A stretch of DNA of 64,000 bases from Eupeodes corollae. Lineage: Eukaryota; Arthropoda; Insecta; Diptera; Syrphidae. The translations under genes were made by a program, and so were the position numbers. The stretch spans positions 12,621,118 through 12,685,117 of the forward strand of contig NC_079149.1 of the NCBI RefSeq assembly GCF_945859685.1, read 5' to 3'. Positions 59,104 to 64,000 of the stretch are shown piece after piece. The notes below the pieces were generated by a model that saw only the letters and a list, made by a program, of their open reading frames with translations, was not told where the DNA came from and did not search any database. Numbering within the stretch: position 1 is the stretch's first letter; every line of letters begins with the position of its first letter.

Positions 59104-61935
59104 GGAGCGGTTCATCCGGCTCCCCTTCCTTGGAGTTATACTAAGGATCTGGCCCTCCAGGTTGGGGGTTGTGCCGTCGGGGTGACTTCCTGGCCACGTA
59201 AAAACATCATAGTTTCGAAGCAACAACAAGCCTCGGATACGGACGGATTCACTGTTGACAACCCACGCAAACGAAATAAGGACAACGAACTTCGGATATG
59301 TACGTGGAATGTTAGGTCCCTTAACAGACCACGTGCAGCCGAACAATTAGCGGAAGCCCTAAACTGCTGCAAGGCAGATATTACAGCCATCCAAGAAGTG
59401 CGATGGGATGGACCGGGTAAACGCAAACTAAAAGACTGTGATATCTACTACGGCGACTGCTACCGAGAACAAAGACAGCGTCTATTTGGGTGTGGATTTG
59501 TTGTTGGAACTAGGCTCAGGCAAAAAGTCTTGAGTTTCAACAGTGTGAGCGAGCGCATCACGACAATCCGCATCAAGGCTAAATTCGCCAACATAAGCCT
59601 AATATGCGCGCATGCCCCAACAGAGGAGAAAGATGAAGACACCAAAGATATGTTCTTCGAGCTCTTGGACAAGACATATGAGCAGTGCCCTGGCTATGAC
59701 ATTAAAATTGTCTTAGGAGATTTTAATGCCAAGCTAGGAAGAGAAGACATCTTTGGTGGCATAATCGGGAGATACAGCCTGCACGACACCACCTCCGACA
59801 ACGGATTCAGGCTGGTCGATTTCGCTGCGGGGCGAGACGTTCTGGTAGCTAGTACGCAGTTCACGCATCTTAATATCCACAAGGGGACATGGAAATCTCC
59901 TGATCAATCAACCGTCAACCAGATTGACCACATTGCGATCGACGCACGATACTTCTCCAGTATCCAGGATATCCGAACATTCCGAGAGGCCAACATTGAC
60001 TCGGACCACTACCTCGTTGTAGCCAAGGTACGGCTACGGATATCCCGATCGAAGCCAAAACAAGGAGGTACTGTGAGAAGATTCGACGTTAGACGGCTAC
60101 AATCGCAAGAGACTGCCATGTCCTTTTCCGATCGAGTCTCTAGTAACCTCCTAAGGAGTCCTATGCTTCCTGCATTAAGCATTGAAAACCAGTGGCAACA
60201 TTGCCTTGCAGCCATCAGAGATGCCGCCTCTGAAGTGCTAGGTTTCACACGGCCACCACAGCGAAACCCCTGGTTTGACGACGAATGCCGGCAAGCGCAC
60301 GCAGCGAAACAAGAGGCATACAAAACGGCGCTGCACAAAAGGACTAGAGCTGCTCGCGAGCTCTACGAGCAGAAGAGGAGAGAGGAACACCGGCTTCTTA
60401 GACGGAAAAAAAGAGAGCATGAGAAGCGCGCGATCGAGGAGATAGAGGGATGTCACAACAGGAATGAGGTTCGTAAGTTTTACCAAAAGGTAAAAAAAAC
60501 CTCCCAAGGGTACCAGCCACGAACTGAAGCCTGTAAAGACGATCAAGGGAACATCGTAGTAGAACCACAGTCGATGCTGAGAATATGGAAAGATCACTTC
60601 TCCAAATTATATAACGGCGATGACGAACCGAACTCCGCTGTAAGGAAGATAGAACCACTCAACCTCGGCGACGCAGATCAACAATTCCGCCTACCCGACC
60701 TTGACGAAGTGAAGATAGCTATATCTAAACTTAAGTCAAACAAAGCTGCTGGAGCTGACGGCATCACCGCCGAACTATTCAAAGCAGCAGGCGATGACTT
60801 GGTAGGGAGCATAGTGTGCCCGATACATAAGAAAGGAGACCCTCTAAACTGCGCCAACTACAGAGGCATCAGTCTCCTTAACATTGCGTATAAGATCCTC
60901 TCTGCCGTATTATGTGAACGTCTGAAGCCATTCGTCAACAACCTGATTGGTCCTTATCAGTGTGGCTTCAGACCAGGAAAGTCCACTATCGACCAAATAT
61001 TCACACTACGGCAGATCTTGGAAAAAACCCAGGAGCTTCAAATCGATACCCACCATCTCTTTATCGATTTTAAAGCCGCGTATGACAGCATCTATAGGGA
61101 AGAGCTCTACCGAGCAATGTCTAGTTTTGGCATCCCTGTCAAACTTATCCGTTTGTGCAGAATGACGATGGAGAATGCACGCTGCTCTATCAAGGTCGGA
61201 AAAGATCTTACCGATGCATTTAATGTCAAAAAAGGTTTTAGACAAGGCGATGCACTGTCATGCGACTTCTTCAACATCGTTCTGGAAAGAATTGTGCTAA
61301 ACTCAACCGTAAACACTAGAGGCACAATCTTCCAAAGATCCATCCAATTACTCGGATACGCAGATGATATTGACATAATTGGAAGATCAAAGCGTGATGT
61401 CAGTGGAGCGTTTTTGAGCATTGTGAAGGAAGCGAAGAAGATGGGTTTAGTGGTCAATGAGGGCAAGACCAAGTATATGCTGTCATCAAAAAAGGACACT
61501 GAACGACGACGTCTTGGACAAAACGTCACCATGGACAGCTATAACTTTGAGGTAGTTAAGGACTTTGTCTACCTAGGCACCGCTATTAATGCAGACAACG
61601 ACACCAGCGCTGAAATCAAACGAAGAATAACTCTTGCAAATCGCTGCTTCTTTGGACTTAGAAGGCAATTGAGAAGTAAAGTCCTCTCTCGAGCATGTAA
61701 AATCACCATCTTTAAGACACTCATCATCCCGGTTCTCATTTATGGCGCTGAGGCCTGGACCCTGTCAAAGAAAGATGAGAGCGTCTTAGGATGCTTCGAG
61801 AGAAAAATTCTTCGGGCGATTTTTGGTCCCGTACGCATAGATGGAGAATGGAGGAGAAGATATAACGACGAGCTGTACGGGCTGTACAGCGACACTGACC
61901 TAGTTAGCAGAATCACCAACGGCTTAGATGGCTAG
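59104..61935 (+). pseudogene. RTE endonuclease and reverse transcriptase polyprotein
   Basis: Numbering starts at the GTG at 59182; 917 codons follow. The frame is open back to 59104, and the first in-frame ATG is at 59650, inside the endonuclease, so no normal start precedes that domain. Endonuclease motifs, which nick target DNA: TWNVRSLNR (about 41-49), AIQEVRWDG (69-77, catalytic Glu), LGDFNAKLG (178-186), NQIDHIAID (246-254), SDH (274-276). A basic linker runs 285-440. RT: SNKAAGADGITAELFKAAGD (519-538), CPIHKKGDPLNCANYRGISL (546-565), GPYQCGFRPGKST (590-602), FIDFKAAYDS (627-636), KKGFRQGDALSCDFFNIV (683-700), YADDIDIIG (726-734, catalytic), VNEGKTKYM (758-766), DFVYLGTAIN (794-803). 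Between GDDLVGS and IVCPIHK about 25 or more residues seem missing, in frame. One base is lost before GLDG, ending the protein early; the downstream frame then has one more TAG. Probably inactive. Confidence 0.88.
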
Positions 61936-62161
61936 GTCATGTAGAGCGGATGGACATCAACGCTCCAGCCCGGAAGGTCTTCGAATCCAATCCCGAGGGA
62001 CGGCGCAGTAGAGGAAGACCGCGACTCAGGTGGCGCACCCAGGTGGGATAGGACCTCAACCAACTTGGCGTGCGAAACTGGAGACAGCTAGCTAGGGACC
62101 GAGCTGGCTGGAGACGCTTGTTGGTTGAGGCCCAGGTCCGCCCCGGACTGTAGCGCCACCT

Positions 62162-62180
62162 TAAGTAAGTAAGTAAGTAA
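62162..62180 (+). repeat. (TAAG)n tail of the RTE
   Basis: About four and a half TAAG units directly after GCGCCACCT. RTE LINEs typically end in short tandem repeats rather than poly-A; the 42 kb copy has the same tail. Confidence 0.85.
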
Positions 62181-62195
62181 GTGCATTTTTGAAGA
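62181..62195. repeat. 3' target-site copy of the RTE
   Basis: GTGCATTTTTGAAGA, matching the borders of the 58729-58772 copy apart from T-run length. Confidence 0.75.
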
Positions 62196-62743
62196 AAGTG
62201 GCATACGTTGATATCTCAGAGACAGAGTTCACATTGGAATCCTCTTACACAAATAGATACACTCCAGAACACAAACCTTTCCCAATAAAAAATATGTAGG
62301 TATCTGCACTCGGAATTTTCATTAAAAATAACACGTCTTAAATTTACATTTAAGTAACATGTCTTCAATTAACATTTTGATTCTTGTATCGTTGCCAGCT
62401 CTCATTTTTTTTATTTCTGACACTTGACATTTTGACAAAGACATGTCATTATGCAAAAGAATGATTTTCAATAACACGGTTTGCAAAGCTCAAAATATCG
62501 ATAACATAATGCTAAGTGCACCTGTGTTATAAGAAAAAAAATTAAGTTATCGGTAAATAATTTACCTTCGAATGCTTTGCAAAAAAATAAAATCAAACAG
62601 ATCTTTTGAAAAGGTCAAAACAATATAAAAATAGCATGATAACAACTTCTTGTATATTATGGGAAAATGAACAAAGCTGCAAAATATTGGCCTCGCACGT
62701 AAAAGAAAGTCATAATTTCGACAATTCTCATGCTAACTATTTA
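62196..62743. other. AT-rich spacer
   Basis: Nothing recognised. Confidence 0.4.
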
Positions 62744-63191
62744 TTAAAGCATCTTGCACATGAGCTACGAACTGCGAACTGTGGATTTTTTATTTTGACT
62801 TTTCTTTCACTTGAACTTTATTTCTATTCGCAGACAGGAACGAATTGTCAGTTTATAATTACCCTTTTCAACAAACAAAACAAGTGTGGCATAACTTTCA
62901 GGTTAAGTTGAGCGCAAACAATTTATTCGTTGCAGTGTGGATGGTATGTGGAACGCGAATAAAGTTTGACAGTTCATAGCAACCACACTGCAATTCGTTA
63001 CTAACAAATTGTTTTTACAAAATTCTCTTGTTTAAGAGAACAAAATGCAAATTTTACTATCCTAACATAAGTGTCAATTGGTTCCTTATAATTTAAATGT
63101 GTTTTTGTTTGAAATTGGGTTTTTGAAATGTGTAAAATCACGTTTGTTCGTCCATTCGTTGTTCACTCTCATATGCAATGCCCTTTTTTAA
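62744..63191. mobile_element. TTAA-flanked MITE, family M1, copy 2
   Basis: 448 bp in the same orientation as 35643-36109 and collinear with it: AAAGCATCTTGCACATGAGC at the left, GTTGCAGTGTGGATGGTATG and CCTAACATAAGTGTCAATTG inside, and TCATATGCAATGCCC at the right. TTAA borders it at 62744-62747 and 63188-63191. No coding potential. Confidence 0.75.
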
Positions 63192-64000
63192 TGCTGTTAA
63201 ATTTACCAACTACTATATGGAAATTCTTTAAAACATCAGACCACATTTTTACCAACTTACGCTTAACCGATTTTCAATTAATGCATAATACGTATTAAGT
63301 CATTCAGAAATTTAAAACAAAGAAAATATAAATTATCGACATCATTAATAACGCATTCAGCGCCAAAACGGTAAAACAACGCTGCTTAACTTAATAGTGA
63401 TTTATGGTTGCTTTTGAATTACTGTCTTGGCTTGAACGATTTAATGCTTAGCCACAAGTGCGATCGGTCGCGTCGTTGTTTCTCGTTTTCGTTTTTCGTC
63501 TTGAGCCAGGTCAAAACCACTGAATTTCATATTAAATATACAATTAACAACTTTCTTTCTTTCGCATTAACAACAGAGCTTCTGCTTTGGCTTTGACTAT
63601 GGAGCCATGGCCACACAGGTGCACGACGGCAAATTTTTCTCATCTTCATTTTTTCGTGAATTTCTTTCACTAAATGGCTATCGATAAAAATATGCTAGAG
63701 GACATTATTGACCTCGGATTTTGGAGGTCATCGGTACAGCTGCGCAGCGGTGGTGGCGTTGGTGTTTGGACACACGTCAGAAGCAACAGCAGCTATTCGG
63801 ACGGTGTTGGTTTCTAACTGCTTATTAATATGGGATGGTGTTAAAAATAACTTTAGCCGGCTTTTTGAAATACCGATTCATAAAATTCATCAATCATTTC
63901 TTAATTATTCTACTTCGATGATGTGCTTTATTCGAAAAAGAAGAAAGGCATTTGGATGATTTGTTAGTTTGCTGCTGCTGGAAACTAATATTTTAAATTA
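63192..64000. other. Unassigned end of window
   Basis: AT-rich to about 63400, then slightly less AT-rich with CG-containing words to about 63850 (GCGATCGGTCGCGTCG near 63460 is near-palindromic). It may be regulatory or the flank of another gene, but no exon is recognised. Confidence 0.3.

Larger units (their letters stand above)
58773..62180 (+). mobile_element. Nearly full-length RTE-clade LINE
   Basis: About 3.4 kb between matching target-site copies. It has a 5' region (58773-59103) open in the same frame as the main ORF but closed by TAA, the endonuclease/RT frame (59104-61935), a short 3' part (61936-62160) that is a frameshifted continuation of the protein, and a (TAAG)n tail at 62162-62180. 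Lack of ORF1, a short 3' end with tetranucleotide repeats, and an apurinic-type endonuclease fused to RT are RTE features. The target duplication implies target-primed reverse transcription. Related 3' fragments lie at 11, 32 and 42 kb. Confidence 0.88.

Noticed and set aside
1..64000. CRISPR array, bacterial operon or viral genome
   Set aside because: There are no regularly spaced repeats, no bacterial gene organisation, and no virion or env-like frame. All long frames are transposon-derived or a spliced exon.

Overview
This window looks like non-coding DNA from an insect with a large, AT-rich, transposon-filled genome, most likely a fly (Diptera). The evidence is the very high A+T content, long stretches without coding potential, consensus-like metazoan splice signals, and the mix of repeats: RTE, Jockey and LOA-like LINEs, mariner-type transposases, a Ty3/gypsy remnant, tRNA-derived SINEs and small inverted-repeat elements. 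Nothing bacterial, no rRNA gene, no CRISPR array and no canonical tRNA gene was seen.

Only one likely host exon could be supported. It is a plus-strand first coding exon at 24197-24735 that ends in a good AAG|GTGAGT donor. It encodes a basic, low-complexity N-terminus followed by one hydrophobic segment, so a secreted or membrane protein is likely, but the gene is not recognised. The 39 kb downstream may be its first intron; that is inference. Less AT-rich, CA/CAG-rich islands at 16.74-18.0, 37.2-38.1, 39.4-40.2, 47.2-48.3 and 63.4-63.85 kb may hold 5' UTRs or regulatory DNA.

Layout: 0-8 kb has two broken mariner-type transposases (1.15-1.55 and 4.29-4.76 kb, minus) and a Ty3/gypsy internal region (4.98-7.17 kb, plus). 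10.4-14.5 kb holds a Jockey LINE in two opposed pieces with an RTE fragment nested in it, then a second LINE family (LINE-A). 15.0-16.0 kb is a terminal-inverted-repeat (TIR) element, called family T here. 20.3-21.7 kb is a minus-strand relative of LINE-A. 21.7-23.5 kb has tandem repeats, a small inverted-repeat element (MITE) and a SINE. 26-28.3 kb is a cluster of repeats and T-family ends. 32.1-32.9 kb is an RTE 3' end, 33.7-34.8 kb the longest T copy, and 35.6-36.6 kb two MITEs back to back. 42.2-43.2 kb is another RTE 3' end and 46.2 kb a SINE. 51.4-54.8 kb is a chain of SINE, mariner N-terminus, Jockey and an RNase H LINE. 58.7-62.2 kb is an almost full-length RTE retrotransposon with target-site duplications. 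62.7-63.2 kb is another MITE.

The autonomous elements suggest how the short ones moved. The RTE encodes endonuclease and reverse transcriptase, and the 5'-truncated RTE tails at 11, 32 and 42 kb are its relatives. The SINEs would depend on some LINE machinery, and the MITEs and T elements on DNA transposases encoded elsewhere. Every transposon reading frame seen here carries at least one lesion. I found no convincing novel functional system. The points most worth following are the T family with its shared exon-like start, the paired MITEs sharing one TTAA, and the RTE with an expanded poly-T inside one target-site copy.
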